DNA of 64,000 nt from CAVUCH01 sp963739995 (GCA_963739995.1 CAVUCH010000001.1:124001-188000); one strand, 5' to 3'; numbered from the stretch's first letter, positions 42,391 to 52,295 are shown. Translations and numbers: made by a program. The notes: a model not told the origin generated them from the letters alone.

Positions 42391-45090
42391 TTACCGCGTC
42401 TCCAGGCCTTCTGCGATGGTGACCTGCACCTTTCCCGTCTGGGTGTTCGCGCCCAGCTTGATGGTCACCTCGTACTCTCCGGGCGCGACGAACTTCGCGC
42501 CCTGGCCGCCGTATGCGTTCAACATGTCCTTGGTCGGCTTGAGATCCCACACGAGCCGATTGAATCCGGGCAGCGCCGGGCCTGAGAAAGACGCCACCGC
42601 CGCCCCGGTAGGCCCTTTGATGGAGATGGTCAACGGCTCGCCGGTGAACTCGCGTACCCACACGTCTATCCGCGCGCCTCCCGGCGGGTTCGCGCCGCGG
42701 AAAACGCCTCCGCTGCCCCCCCATTCCACCCATCCGGGCAGCGGTTCGAAGCCGGACGCGGGGCTCAGCGGAAACAGAAAGGCCGGATGCGTCATCACCT
42801 CGGGAGTGAGACGCTCGAGCGGGCCGATGTCGTCCAGGATGTACAGGCTCCGTCCGTGGGTGGCGATCAACAGGTCGCGCGTGCGCGGGTGCACCAGGAT
42901 GTCATCCACCGGCACCGCCGGCAGACCGCCGATCGGGATCCACGTCGTGCCGCGATCGAAGCTGGCGTACAGGCCGATCTCGGTGCCAGCAAACAGCAGG
43001 TCCGCATTCGCCGGATCCTCACGCACGACGCGCACCGGCCAGGTGGCGGGGAGGTTCCCGGCGACGCTCTGCCACGTGCGCCCGAGGTCTGCGGTGCGAT
43101 AGACGAGCGGCGCGTAGTTGCCCCCGTGATAGGCGCTCACCGCCAGGTAGGCGACCTTGTCATCGGCGTGCCCCGGTTCGACGCGAGCGATCCACTGATC
43201 CTTCGCCGCTGCCGGAAGGCTCGCCGTCAGATCCGTCCACCTGCCGCCCTCGTCTTCGGTCACCCACAATTTGCCGTCATCGGTGCCGGCCCACAGGAGC
43301 CCCGCCTTGCGGGAGGAGACGCCCAGCGTGAAGACGACGCCGTAGTTCTCCGCGCCGCTGCCTACCGTGATGATGCGCTCCGCGCGGCGCGCCGACAGGT
43401 CAGGGCTGATCGTCTTCCACGTCTCGCCGCGTTCGGTCAGCTTGAACACCCGGTTCCCCGCGAGATACATCGCGCCCTTCTCGTGCGGGCTGGCGACGAG
43501 CGGCGAGTTCCAGTGGAACCGGAAAGCGGGCTGTCCTTCCTGCGGCTCGGGTCGGAGCATCTTGACGGCCCCGCTCCCGAGGTGCATGCGGTGGACGAAC
43601 CCCTGCTGCGACTCGGCGTACACGACGTGGCGGTCAGAGGGATCGAACACGCAGTAGAACCCGTCGCCGCCGCCGATGTTGATCCACTCCGCGTTGGTGA
43701 CCCCGTCCTTCGACCGCGTGGCGCTTGGCCCCACCCAGTTCACGTTGTCCTGGAGCCCGCCGCAGATCCTGTACGGCGCGCTGTCGTCCACGGCCACGCG
43801 ATAAAACTCGCCGATGGCCATCGTATTCACGTGGGTCCACGAGGTGGCGCGATCGTACGTCTGGTACACGCCGCCATCGGTGCCGAGCAGCATCCGCGCC
43901 GGGTTCCTGGGGTCGATGGCGAGAGCGTGGGTGTCCGGATGCACCTTTGCGAAGCGATCCTCGCGGAAGGTCTTTCCCCCGTCTTCGGAGACGTGCAGCA
44001 TGAACCCGAGGACGTACACGAGGCGATCGTCCTGCGGGTCGACGCGAATCTTGCTGAAGTAGAAAGGACGCGGGTTCAGCGCGCTCGTCCGCGTCCAGGT
44101 GTCGCCGCCATCGGCAGACCGGAAGACGCCGCCGCGCCTGCTGAGCACCTCATCGATGCTCTGCGTCCCGCCATCGCTGCTCTGGACGATCGCGACGATC
44201 ACCTTCGGGTTCTTCGCGAAGACGGAGAGCCCGATTCGTCCGGTCTGGACGGGCAGGCCGCCGGCCAGTTTCTTCCACGTGGCGCCTGCGTCGACGCTCC
44301 GGTAAATACCACCCACGTCGCGGCCCTTCGTGACGTCCGTGCCCGCGTCGAACGACCAGGGCGTGCGCCGCCGTGCGTAGAGCACGGCGTAGACGGTGTT
44401 CGGGTTCTGCGGATCAATTGCGACGTCACCGCAGCCTGTCGTGACGTGATCGGGCGCGGGCGCCTGCAGGATGGGCTTCCACGACCCACCGCCATCGGTC
44501 GTCTTGAAGAGACCACGCTCGGCGTTGTCGTTCCAGAGATCGCCGATGGCAGCCACGTAGGCGACCGCCGGGTCGGTCGGATGCGCGGCGATTCGCGCCA
44601 CCGCCTTCGTGCCGCGGAGGCCGGGGGCGGCCCACGTCGTGCCGCCGTCCGCGGATCGGTAGACGCCCGTGCCCCAGCCGGAGCTGTTGCGATCGTTTGC
44701 TTCCCCGGTGCCGAGCCAGATGACCTTCGGATCGGAAGGGGCGACCGCCACGGCGCCAGTCGAGGAAAAGTCCTGCTTGTCGGTAAGGGCCGTAAAGGTT
44801 CCGCCGTTGTTGCTCGTCTTCATGAGCCCGCCATGCGCGGTGGCGACGTAGAACGTCCATGGATCCTGCGGGTCGAGGGCGATATCGGAGATGCGCCCGC
44901 CCATCACCGCAGGACCGATGCTCCGCGCAGCCAACGGCTTGAGCATTGCGGCGGAAGGCGTCGGGCGCGATGGCGTGCCAGTCTCGCGAGTCGCGTCGAC
45001 CGGTTTTGCGGCCGGCTTCCGGCTCTGTGCCATCGGTGATGGAGACAGCGAGATGATGAGTAAAGCGATGGCGGCGGCGCGTTGCGTCAA
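42391..45090 (-). CDS. Exported BNR/VPS10-type beta-propeller protein
   Basis: This is an 899-residue protein with a signal peptide (AAAIALLIISLSPSPMAQ). It has many sialidase/VPS10-type repeats with the SXDXGXTW pattern, for example YRSADGGTTWAAPG, FRSADGGDTWTRTS and YASFDRGTTWIPIG, forming two seven-bladed propellers. A C-terminal beta domain starts near VWVREFTGEPLTISIKGPTG. Such proteins are often labelled glycosyl hydrolase, but no catalytic residue is certain; binding or secreted-enzyme roles are possible. It follows the alkaline phosphatase gene by about 30 bases on the same strand. Confidence 0.85.
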   Translation of the reverse strand: MTQRAAAIALLIISLSPSPMAQSRKPAAKPVDATRETGTPSRPTPSAAMLKPLAARSIGPAVMGGRISDIALDPQDPWTFYVATAHGGLMKTSNNGGTFTALTDKQDFSSTGAVAVAPSDPKVIWLGTGEANDRNSSGWGTGVYRSADGGTTWAAPGLRGTKAVARIAAHPTDPAVAYVAAIGDLWNDNAERGLFKTTDGGGSWKPILQAPAPDHVTTGCGDVAIDPQNPNTVYAVLYARRRTPWSFDAGTDVTKGRDVGGIYRSVDAGATWKKLAGGLPVQTGRIGLSVFAKNPKVIVAIVQSSDGGTQSIDEVLSRRGGVFRSADGGDTWTRTSALNPRPFYFSKIRVDPQDDRLVYVLGFMLHVSEDGGKTFREDRFAKVHPDTHALAIDPRNPARMLLGTDGGVYQTYDRATSWTHVNTMAIGEFYRVAVDDSAPYRICGGLQDNVNWVGPSATRSKDGVTNAEWINIGGGDGFYCVFDPSDRHVVYAESQQGFVHRMHLGSGAVKMLRPEPQEGQPAFRFHWNSPLVASPHEKGAMYLAGNRVFKLTERGETWKTISPDLSARRAERIITVGSGAENYGVVFTLGVSSRKAGLLWAGTDDGKLWVTEDEGGRWTDLTASLPAAAKDQWIARVEPGHADDKVAYLAVSAYHGGNYAPLVYRTADLGRTWQSVAGNLPATWPVRVVREDPANADLLFAGTEIGLYASFDRGTTWIPIGGLPAVPVDDILVHPRTRDLLIATHGRSLYILDDIGPLERLTPEVMTHPAFLFPLSPASGFEPLPGWVEWGGSGGVFRGANPPGGARIDVWVREFTGEPLTISIKGPTGAAVASFSGPALPGFNRLVWDLKPTKDMLNAYGGQGAKFVAPGEYEVTIKLGANTQTGKVQVTIAEGLETR

Positions 45091-45117
45091 CGGAGCCTCA
45101 TGAAGAAAGGGGACGAC

Positions 45118-46281
45118 TCACTTCTGCGCGGGACGTCGCTCGTCGCGCCACCCGTAGGCACGCAGCATGATCCCGAACAGATCCGTATTGGAGAGATACC
45201 CGTGCACGCGGAACGAGCCGGGGCCCTGCGCCGCGGCCATCACAGGCTCCCCGGTATGCGTGCCATCCATCGAGAGGTTCGGTAGTCTCAGTGACGTGAC
45301 GGACTCATCGTTGGCGGCCTCTGTGACCGCGTCCAGGCCGTCCAGCAGGTTGGCGCCCGTGGCGCCGTCATGCACCCGCAGGTCGAAGGAGTGATCCGCC
45401 GTGAAGAGCACGAGCGTCTCCGGACCCGCCGCGGCCGTCGTGTCCCGGATAATCCGATCGAAGGCGACCATCCGCTCGAGCCCTCGCCGCGCGCGGTCGG
45501 TGTGGACGTCGCACTCGACCATCAGGAATGAGCCTCGCGGGTTCCGGGCCAGCACCGTCTGCGCCGTCCGGACGGCCGCCGCCAGATCGAATTCCGCGCC
45601 TTCGTAGAGCACGACCGCGCGCCGCGCGCCGGGCGGGATCTCGGAGAGGTCGGCAAGCAAAGTGCGGTGCGCGGCGCCCGCAATGACCGAGAGGTCCTGG
45701 CCTGATTCCGCGACCGCCTTCGTAAGGGCGGTGCGACCGCCGCCGATCAGGACGTCGACCCCATCGCCCCGGCGCGGCGAGAACGCCTGGAGGATGATCT
45801 CCGCTTCCTTGCCGCGATCGTTCGCCTTCGCATACAGCGCCGCCGGCGTGGCGCCGGCCACCGAGTCGTTTGTGACGATGCCGGTCGAGAGGCCGCGCGC
45901 TTCCGCGTACTCCAGAATCGATTGGAGAGGCGCGCCATCGGATTGCTTGCGAATCGCGTCGGGCCCCTGCGACAGCACTCCATTGTTGGTCTTGCGGCCC
46001 GTGACGATCGCCGTCATGCCTGCCGCCGAATCGGTGACCCAGGCGTCGGCGGCGGAGGTGTCGACGAGCGCGATGTGTGGCATCTGCTGCACGAACAGAC
46101 CCCGCGGTGAGCCCGTGGCGAGGAGGCTGGCGGCGTGGATCGTCGGGATTCCTCCCGCGTCGGCAAGGAACAGGATGACGTGTCGTGCGCGTGCGGCAGC
46201 CGGCGCAGCGGGCTGCGTTCCGGCGGGGGTGACTATCGCCAGCGACAGCAGGATCGCGAGCAGGGCAGCGGGGCGTGTCAC
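45118..46281 (-). CDS. Alkaline phosphatase family protein
   Basis: This is an exported alkaline phosphatase. The nucleophile motif VTDSAAGMTAIVTGRKT is intact, as are the metal-binding FTADHSFD and DGTHTGEPV. The middle motif reads VECDVHTD rather than the usual acidic segment with Asp and His four residues apart, so one zinc site is atypical. I prefer the GTG at 46281, which gives a clean signal peptide (TRPAALLAILLSLAIVTPAG); an ATG at 46350 would add 23 odd residues. Length is about 387. It is upstream of the BNR protein gene. Confidence 0.85.
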   Translation of the reverse strand: MTRPAALLAILLSLAIVTPAGTQPAAPAAARARHVILFLADAGGIPTIHAASLLATGSPRGLFVQQMPHIALVDTSAADAWVTDSAAGMTAIVTGRKTNNGVLSQGPDAIRKQSDGAPLQSILEYAEARGLSTGIVTNDSVAGATPAALYAKANDRGKEAEIILQAFSPRRGDGVDVLIGGGRTALTKAVAESGQDLSVIAGAAHRTLLADLSEIPPGARRAVVLYEGAEFDLAAAVRTAQTVLARNPRGSFLMVECDVHTDRARRGLERMVAFDRIIRDTTAAAGPETLVLFTADHSFDLRVHDGATGANLLDGLDAVTEAANDESVTSLRLPNLSMDGTHTGEPVMAAAQGPGSFRVHGYLSNTDLFGIMLRAYGWRDERRPAQK

Positions 46282-46333
46282 GGGCGCCAGCGTAGTCGCA
46301 CTGCTCGTCGCGTGTAAAGGCGCGGCGGCGTCC

Positions 46334-46630
46334 TCACCGGTCGACGCCATCGAGCATCCAGATGCTGCCAGTCACCGCCTTCAGGGTGAGCACCACGTGC
46401 TGCGACCGGAGAGTAACCGTAATCGCGATGTCGAGCACTTCGCGGAGGGGAGCCGCGGCGCGCTCCCGGGAAAGCCACTCTCTGAGTGTGCGACCCGCCA
46501 CGTACTCGATCGCAATGAAGTGGCGGCGGTCGGTCACATCGAGCGCGTGGACGACGCAGACGTTGGGATGAGTCAGGTCGGACGCAGAACGCGCCTCGTG
46601 CGCGGAGCGGGTGACCCGCTGCGCGTCCGA
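46334..46630 (-). pseudogene. Collapsed serine/threonine kinase remnant
   Basis: The frame starts in a kinase N-lobe: HEARSASDLTHPNVCVVHAL is the alpha-C region and FIAIEYVAGRTLREWL is the hinge. It continues LREVLDIAI, then jumps to a tail VVLTLKAVTGSIWMLDGVDR. That tail resembles the end of the TolB-like propeller of acidobacterial kinase fusions. The ATP loop, the catalytic HRD and DFG segments and the propeller are missing, as after an in-frame internal deletion. It lies upstream of the phosphatase gene. Confidence 0.65.
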
Positions 46631-46692
46631 CGTGACGCCGGCCGGGACGGCCGTTCCCGTCGTATTGATGTGGACGCGCCAACGGAGGGAGA

Positions 46693-48099
46693 ATGACAGC
46701 CGAAGGGGATCGCTCCATGGCACACGCATCGACACGCCGGGACTTCATCAGGACCTCGGCCCACGCCGCGGCCGCCGTTGCACTCGCGCCAGCGCTCGGG
46801 TCACGCACACACGCCTCCGTGCTCGGGGCGAACGACAGCATCGGTGTCGGTATCATCGGCATCGGCATCCGGGGCGAGATCCTCCTTCGAGGTACCGCGA
46901 CTGTCCCGAACACCCGGGTGGTCGAGGTCGCCGATGCGTATGACACGCACTTCGAGCGCGCCCGTGAGCTGGTCGGTCCCGACCTCCGCACCGGCCGCGA
47001 CTACAGGAGGCTGCTCGACAACACGGACGTGCAGGCGGTCATCATCGCGGTCCCCGATCACTGGCACAGGCAGATGGCGCTCGACGCGATGGACGCCGGC
47101 AAGGACGTGTTCATCGAGAAGCCGATGACACACCGGTGGGAGGACGGCGAGGCGATTATCGACGCGGCCCGCGAGAAGAAACGGATCGTGCAGGTCGGCA
47201 GCCAGTGGGCGAGCGTCGCGGCCAACGCGCAGGCGATCGACATCATCACCTCCGGGAAGCTTGGTCAGGTGACGCTCATCGACGGTCGCATGCACCGCAA
47301 CACGCCGACCGGCGCCTGGTACTACCCCGTGCCGCCGGATGCCTCGCCCGAGACCATCGACTGGGCGCGCTTCATCGGTCCGGCGCCCGAGCGTCCTTTC
47401 GACGCGAGCCGCTTCTTCCAGTGGCGCCTCTACTGGGACTACTCGGGCGGCCTGCCCACGGACCTGTTCGTCCACATGATCACCGCGACGCACGCGCTGA
47501 TGGGCGTGAAGATGGCCAACCGGGTCATGGGCATGGGCGCCATTCACCATTTCAAGAACCGCGAAGTCCCCGAGCAGATGTCGGCCATCGTCGAGTATCC
47601 AGACTTCACCCTCACGCTCACGTCGACCGCCACGAACAATCACCCGTACCCGCTGCTCACGATCATGGGCACCGAGGGCACGCTCGAGTACCACGGGTCG
47701 AGGCTCGTCTACCACTCCGAACCGGTGCTCGAGAACTACACGTACTCGACCAACGCCTGGCCAAAGGCGACGCGCGAGAAGTACGCCGAGCTGCACGATC
47801 TCGATCCCGCGACAATGCGGCCGAACCCGACGGCGACACTGAAGAAGCCGGAGCCGCAGGAGATCCAGGTGCCGGGCCGCGACTCGACGGAACTGCACCT
47901 CGAGAAGTTCTTCGACAGCGTCCGGACGCGGAGGGAGCCGTTCGAGAACGCGGAGATGGGTCATCTGTGCGCAACGGTCGGCCACATGGTGAACCTCAGC
48001 TACAAGAGCCACCGCGAGATGCAATGGGATGCGGAGAAGCGGCGGGTCGTCGAGGGCGGGCGGCCGACGGAGCGTACATCGATGACGGCAACGGGGTAG
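46693..48099 (+). CDS. Tat-exported Gfo/Idh/MocA oxidoreductase
   Basis: This 468-residue NAD(P)-dependent oxidoreductase has a twin-arginine signal (STRRDFIRTSAHAAAAVALA). The Rossmann motif follows (VGIIGIGIRGEILLRG), and the family signature with the conserved Glu-Lys-Pro is in VFIEKPMTHRWEDGEAIID. Exported members of this family act on sugars or cyclitols. ATG 46693 has GGAGGGAGA just upstream; ATG 46717 is an alternative. The overall length matches exported family members. Confidence 0.9.
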   Translation: MTAEGDRSMAHASTRRDFIRTSAHAAAAVALAPALGSRTHASVLGANDSIGVGIIGIGIRGEILLRGTATVPNTRVVEVADAYDTHFERARELVGPDLRTGRDYRRLLDNTDVQAVIIAVPDHWHRQMALDAMDAGKDVFIEKPMTHRWEDGEAIIDAAREKKRIVQVGSQWASVAANAQAIDIITSGKLGQVTLIDGRMHRNTPTGAWYYPVPPDASPETIDWARFIGPAPERPFDASRFFQWRLYWDYSGGLPTDLFVHMITATHALMGVKMANRVMGMGAIHHFKNREVPEQMSAIVEYPDFTLTLTSTATNNHPYPLLTIMGTEGTLEYHGSRLVYHSEPVLENYTYSTNAWPKATREKYAELHDLDPATMRPNPTATLKKPEPQEIQVPGRDSTELHLEKFFDSVRTRREPFENAEMGHLCATVGHMVNLSYKSHREMQWDAEKRRVVEGGRPTERTSMTATG

Positions 48100-48134
48100 G
48101 GAGGGGCCCCCAGCGCCCACCGCCTTGGCGCCGC

Positions 48135-49322
48135 CTATCCCTCCCGTTCCGGTCGATTCATCCATTCCTGCAGCTGTTGATCCGACCAGCAGTTGATCAC
48201 GCGCTCCGGGGTGAGCCGCGCGAGCCGCGCGTGGGCCACGGCCATGCGCGAGAAGAGCAGCTCCTCGGTCGCGTGCGCGTCGCTGTCGAGGGCGAAGAGG
48301 CAGCCCGCCTCGAGCGCCGCGGCCGCGAGAGTCCAGTCGATGTCCTGGCGGTCCGGATAGCCATCGAGCTCGATCGCGACACGGCGCTCGGCGGCGGCAG
48401 AGAAGACCTCGTGCCAATCGGCCGACACACCTGGGCGCACGTCGTAGCGGCGGCCGCGCGGATGCCCGAGGATGTCGACCCATGGGTGCGAGACCGCGGC
48501 GACCATGCGCGCGGTCTGGTCGGCGCGGCTGCGCAGGGCGGAGTGGGGCGACGCCACCACGAACTCGAAACGGCGGAGCTCGTGCGGCTCCATATCGATT
48601 CGGCCGTCGGCGCGGATGTTGGCCTCGATCCCCTTGAAGAGCCTGAACTGGCCCCGGCGCTGCCCGTTGAGCTCGTCGATGGCCGCGTGCTGGCGGGACA
48701 CCGCTTCCATGCTCATTCCGCTCGCGATGGGCAAACCGTAGCCATGATCGGTGACGCCCGCGCACGTCTGCGCGAGCGCGAGTGATGCTTCGACGATCCG
48801 CTCCAGGGTCTGCCCGCCGTCACTCCATGTCGAGTGCATCTGGAAGTCGCCGCGGTAATCCGCCAGCGCGACGAGCCCGTGAGCCGGTGCCGCCAGCACG
48901 GCCTCCGCGGTCGCCTGACTGATGAAGTCGCCCCGCAGTGACCGGCGGGTCGCGATCGCCTCCGCCCGGCCACTCTCGTGGATGGCTCTCTCCACGGTTG
49001 GCGAGCGGCCCGCCTCCAGATACTCGAGGATGACGCGCTCGCTCGAGGGCCCCACATACGGTATCTTGGGCAGTTTCGGACCGTTCCGGAGTGCTGACAG
49101 CGGTTGTGCCAGGCCCAGCACTGCGTGCGCCGCGCGTTTGTACGCCAGGGCGCGGGGGCCGTCCTGGAGCGCCGCAAGGTCGAGCAACAGCCCCGCTATC
49201 GAGGCATTGACGTCGTCCTCGAGCGCAGGCGCACCACCCGTCGGCGTCGATGAGTTGAGAGGGCTATCCGAGGGCGCCCGGCGGGAGCGAGGGACGGCCG
49301 CGGCACGGCGCTTGGCGGTCAT
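48135..49322 (-). CDS. PolX-like PHP domain protein
   Basis: This 395-residue protein combines a PolX-type helix-hairpin region (LPKIPYVGPSSERVILEYLE) with a C-terminal PHP metal-dependent phosphoesterase domain. The metal ligands are visible in FQMHSTWSDGGQTL, CAGVTDHGYG, KGIEANI, SPHSAL, ILGHPRGRRYD and LDSDAHATEEL. The polymerase palm is absent, so it is not a full DNA polymerase X. I start at ATG 49322 (MTAKRRAAAVPR); the frame is open much further upstream, antisense to the histidine kinase gene. Confidence 0.86.
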   Translation of the reverse strand: MTAKRRAAAVPRSRRAPSDSPLNSSTPTGGAPALEDDVNASIAGLLLDLAALQDGPRALAYKRAAHAVLGLAQPLSALRNGPKLPKIPYVGPSSERVILEYLEAGRSPTVERAIHESGRAEAIATRRSLRGDFISQATAEAVLAAPAHGLVALADYRGDFQMHSTWSDGGQTLERIVEASLALAQTCAGVTDHGYGLPIASGMSMEAVSRQHAAIDELNGQRRGQFRLFKGIEANIRADGRIDMEPHELRRFEFVVASPHSALRSRADQTARMVAAVSHPWVDILGHPRGRRYDVRPGVSADWHEVFSAAAERRVAIELDGYPDRQDIDWTLAAAALEAGCLFALDSDAHATEELLFSRMAVAHARLARLTPERVINCWSDQQLQEWMNRPEREG

Positions 49323-49388
49323 CCACGCGCCTCGTGCAAAGGGGTCGCCCGCCTCGCCGGGCCGAGTGGAACAAAGGGTGCAAAGCAG

Positions 49389-51719
49389 TTGCCGGAGGTG
49401 GCTGTCCCTTTCACTCCCGGTGCTCCTGTGTCGAAGACTGTCGGCTATACGGTGGCCGTGGCGGCGACCGTCCTGATGGCTTTCATCAGGTGGGTGCTCG
49501 ACCCATGGCTCCATGAGCAGGCGATCCTGCTGCCGTTTACGCTGGCCGTGGTTGCAGCGGCGGTCGTCGGCGGACTGGGTCCAGGGCTGGCAGCCGCGGT
49601 CCTGTCTATGCTCATCGGCGCGCTGGCCTTCTTCGAGCCGCGAGGGTCGCTGTCGGTGGCAAGCGTGCCGGACGTGCTGCACCTTACCGTCTTCGCCTGC
49701 GTGTCCCTCATCGTATGCCTGCTGAGCCACCGCCGCGAGCAGGCGCTGGCGCATGCGCTCCGGTTCGAACGCCATCTCGAGCAGTCCAACCACCGGCTTG
49801 ACGTCGCACAGGAATGTGTCGACGCAGGCGTATGGGAGTGGGAGATCGAGCGCGACCGGGGCTACTGGTCGCCCGGGTTTCGCTTGCTGATTGGCGCGAG
49901 CGCCGATGTCCCGGCGAGCCTGGCCGCGTTCCTCGATCGGGTCCACCCGTCCGACCGCCCGCGCGTGCATGGCGATGTGCAGCGCGCACTGGATGAGGGC
50001 GATTTCCGGTCCGAGTATCGCGTGCTCCACGCGGAGCGCGGCGAGACATGGCTGCTCAGTGCAGGCCGCACGCTCCGTGACGCATCGGGGCGCCCGGTGC
50101 GGATCACGGGCGTGGCACTGGATATCACCGAGCGGAAGCGCAACGAACAGGAGCTGCGGGACAGCCGCGAGCAGTTCCGGGCGATCGCCGACACGATGCC
50201 GCACTTCGTCTGGAGCGGGCGGCCCGACGGTTACATCGACTACTACAACGAGCGGTGGTACCAGTACACCGGGATGCCGCGCACGCCGGACCAGGGGTGG
50301 CACTGGAAGCTCTATATCCATTCAGACGACCTCGATCGCGTGGCAGCCGCCTGGGGACACTCGCTGGCCACTGGCGAGCCCTACGACGTGGAGTACCGCG
50401 TCCGGCGCGGGAGCGACGGCACGTATCGCTGGTTCATGGCGCGGGCAATGCCGATCCGGGGCGATCGCGGGGAGATCACGCGCTGGTTCGGCACCTGCAC
50501 CGATGTCGACGAACAGCGCCGGCTTGCCGAAGCGCGCGACGCGCTCCTCGCAGCGGAGCGGGCGGCTCGCGCCCAGATCGAGCGGGCCATGCGCCACCGC
50601 GACGAATTCGTCGCAACGCTCGCCCACGAGCTGCGCACCCCGCTCAACGCCATCCTCGGGTGGACACAGATGCTGCGGCGCCCGACGAGCGCCGAGGTGC
50701 TGGCCCGTGGCCTCGAGGTGATTGAGAGGAACACACGGGCACAGGCGCAGGTGATCTCCGACCTGCTGGATATCGGCCACATCACGTCCGGGAAGATCCG
50801 CCTGGCGCGGAAGACGGTGAACATGCTCGGCATCGTGAGGGCCGCCGTCTCCATCGTGCGTCCAGCGGCGGAGGCAAAAAGCGTGTCGATCGACGCCGCG
50901 TCCGAGCCCGGCGCGCTCGTCATTGGCGATGAGGCGCGGCTGCAGCAGGTGACCTGGAACCTCCTCAGCAACGCCGTCAAGTTCACACCTCCTGGCGGCA
51001 CCATCACCGTGGTCGCACAGCGTGTGGACGACCGCGTGGAACTGCGGGTCGTCGATTCGGGCGAGGGCATCGCGCCAGAATTCCTGCCCTTCCTCTTCGA
51101 TCGCTACCGGCAGGGTGACGCCAGCGCCACCCGCTCGTATGGCGGCCTCGGCCTCGGCCTGTCGATTGCGAAGCACATCGTGGAACTGCATGGCGGGACG
51201 ATTGACGCGTTCAGCGCCGGGATCGGACGTGGCGCGACCTTCCTCGTGCGGCTGTCGCACGCGGAGCTCGATGATCGCACCGACGCCGGGCGGCACGCCG
51301 ATGTGTCGCTTGCCGGCGCGCATGTGCTCGTGGTCGAAGACCAGCCCGACGGACGGGAACTGGTGTCGCGGATCATCACCGAGCGGGGCGGCCGGGTGTC
51401 CACCGCGGTCAGCGCGGCGGAGGCGATCGCCCAGTTCACGGAGGAGCCGCCCGATCTGGTCATCAGCGACATCGCCATGCCGAACATGAACGGCTACGAG
51501 TTGTTGACGCGTCTGCGTGCGCTCGAGGAGGGCCGCCGGGTGCCGGCCATCGCCCTTACGCCGTACGCGCGCGCGGAAGATCGGACGCGGTCGCTGCGTG
51601 CCGGCTACCAGGGGCACGTCCCGAAGCCGGTCGATCCTGCCGAGTTGCTGGCCACCGTCGCGAGCCTGCTGCAATTGGCGGAGCGGCCCGACGACACACC
51701 GAAAGGAGTAACGCAATGA
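49389..51719 (+). CDS. Hybrid sensor histidine kinase/response regulator
   Basis: This is a 776-residue membrane sensor. Three or four N-terminal helices (about residues 15-115, KdpD-like DUF4118) are followed by two PAS/PAC domains (ERDRGYWSPGFRLLIGA; HFVWSGRPDGYIDYYNERWY). Next are HisKA with the phospho-His at about residue 413 (LAHELRTPLNAILGW), the HATPase box GLGLGLSIAKHIVE, and a C-terminal receiver with the phospho-Asp in DLVISDIAMPNMNGYELL. The start could be TTG 49389 or a GTG at 49398 or 49428. Its stop overlaps the ATG of the next, broken, receiver gene. Confidence 0.9.
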   Translation: MPEVAVPFTPGAPVSKTVGYTVAVAATVLMAFIRWVLDPWLHEQAILLPFTLAVVAAAVVGGLGPGLAAAVLSMLIGALAFFEPRGSLSVASVPDVLHLTVFACVSLIVCLLSHRREQALAHALRFERHLEQSNHRLDVAQECVDAGVWEWEIERDRGYWSPGFRLLIGASADVPASLAAFLDRVHPSDRPRVHGDVQRALDEGDFRSEYRVLHAERGETWLLSAGRTLRDASGRPVRITGVALDITERKRNEQELRDSREQFRAIADTMPHFVWSGRPDGYIDYYNERWYQYTGMPRTPDQGWHWKLYIHSDDLDRVAAAWGHSLATGEPYDVEYRVRRGSDGTYRWFMARAMPIRGDRGEITRWFGTCTDVDEQRRLAEARDALLAAERAARAQIERAMRHRDEFVATLAHELRTPLNAILGWTQMLRRPTSAEVLARGLEVIERNTRAQAQVISDLLDIGHITSGKIRLARKTVNMLGIVRAAVSIVRPAAEAKSVSIDAASEPGALVIGDEARLQQVTWNLLSNAVKFTPPGGTITVVAQRVDDRVELRVVDSGEGIAPEFLPFLFDRYRQGDASATRSYGGLGLGLSIAKHIVELHGGTIDAFSAGIGRGATFLVRLSHAELDDRTDAGRHADVSLAGAHVLVVEDQPDGRELVSRIITERGGRVSTAVSAAEAIAQFTEEPPDLVISDIAMPNMNGYELLTRLRALEEGRRVPAIALTPYARAEDRTRSLRAGYQGHVPKPVDPAELLATVASLLQLAERPDDTPKGVTQ

Positions 51720-52013
51720 GTAAGGGCCCGCCCGTTGTCGCCGTCTTCAACTCGAACGACGATACCGTCGAGTTGATCCGAACCTGAGTCGAGCGGGTCG
51801 GGATCGTCGTTGTCAGCGCCCCCCTCGATAACATCAAGCGGGACGGCTTCGGGTGCCGGCCGTCTTCACCACCACCAACGAACAGCACGTGCGGGAAAGC
51901 GTGCCGGCCCGGTGGACGTGCTCGAGATCGTGGGCAAGCCATACGACTTGGATCTCCTCCTCGATAAAGTCCAGGCCGTAACCGGCGTCGTGGGGGACAC
52001 AATCGAGGGGTAG
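51716..52013 (+). pseudogene. Remnant of single-domain response regulator
   Basis: The frame begins with ATG overlapping the kinase stop (ATGA) and reads MSKGPPVVAVFNSNDDTVEL, then IRT and a TGA at 51785 where TGG would restore VERVGIVVVSAPLDNIKR. After further shifts and a deletion, the end reads DVLEIVGKPYDLDLLLDKVQ with the receiver Lys-Pro pair, stopping at 52013. The central beta strands with the phospho-Asp are lost. It was probably the partner of the hybrid kinase. Confidence 0.72.
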
Positions 52014-52295
52014 CGCCGCCCGATCTGTATTGCTGCTGTGCTAGCGCAGGGCCCAGCCTGAGGATGCGGAATATTCGCGCCCGCGCGGGAAAGTTCGCGG
52101 CGCCGAGTTGGAAGTCCCTGCGAGCGGGTACGATACACCCGGAAAATCGACCGGAGGTCGCAGGCTCGACCGGAACATATCTTGCTGAAAAAGGCACAGG
52201 GCGTTTCGCTATCCGCTTGCAGCGGTTCATGTTCCCGCGTAACCTTGACATCAGTGTCACCCGGCCCATCTGGCACACCACGCTTCGTCGCCCGC

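Noticed and set aside
42787..45039. 750-residue plus-strand frame opposite the BNR propeller protein.
   Set aside because: It is rich in Arg/Asp/Val with no motifs and lies fully antisense to a well-supported gene.
46801..48765. 654-residue minus-strand frame opposite the Gfo/Idh/MocA oxidoreductase and part of the PHP gene region.
   Set aside because: No domain, compositional bias, and no ribosome site; it is a shadow frame.
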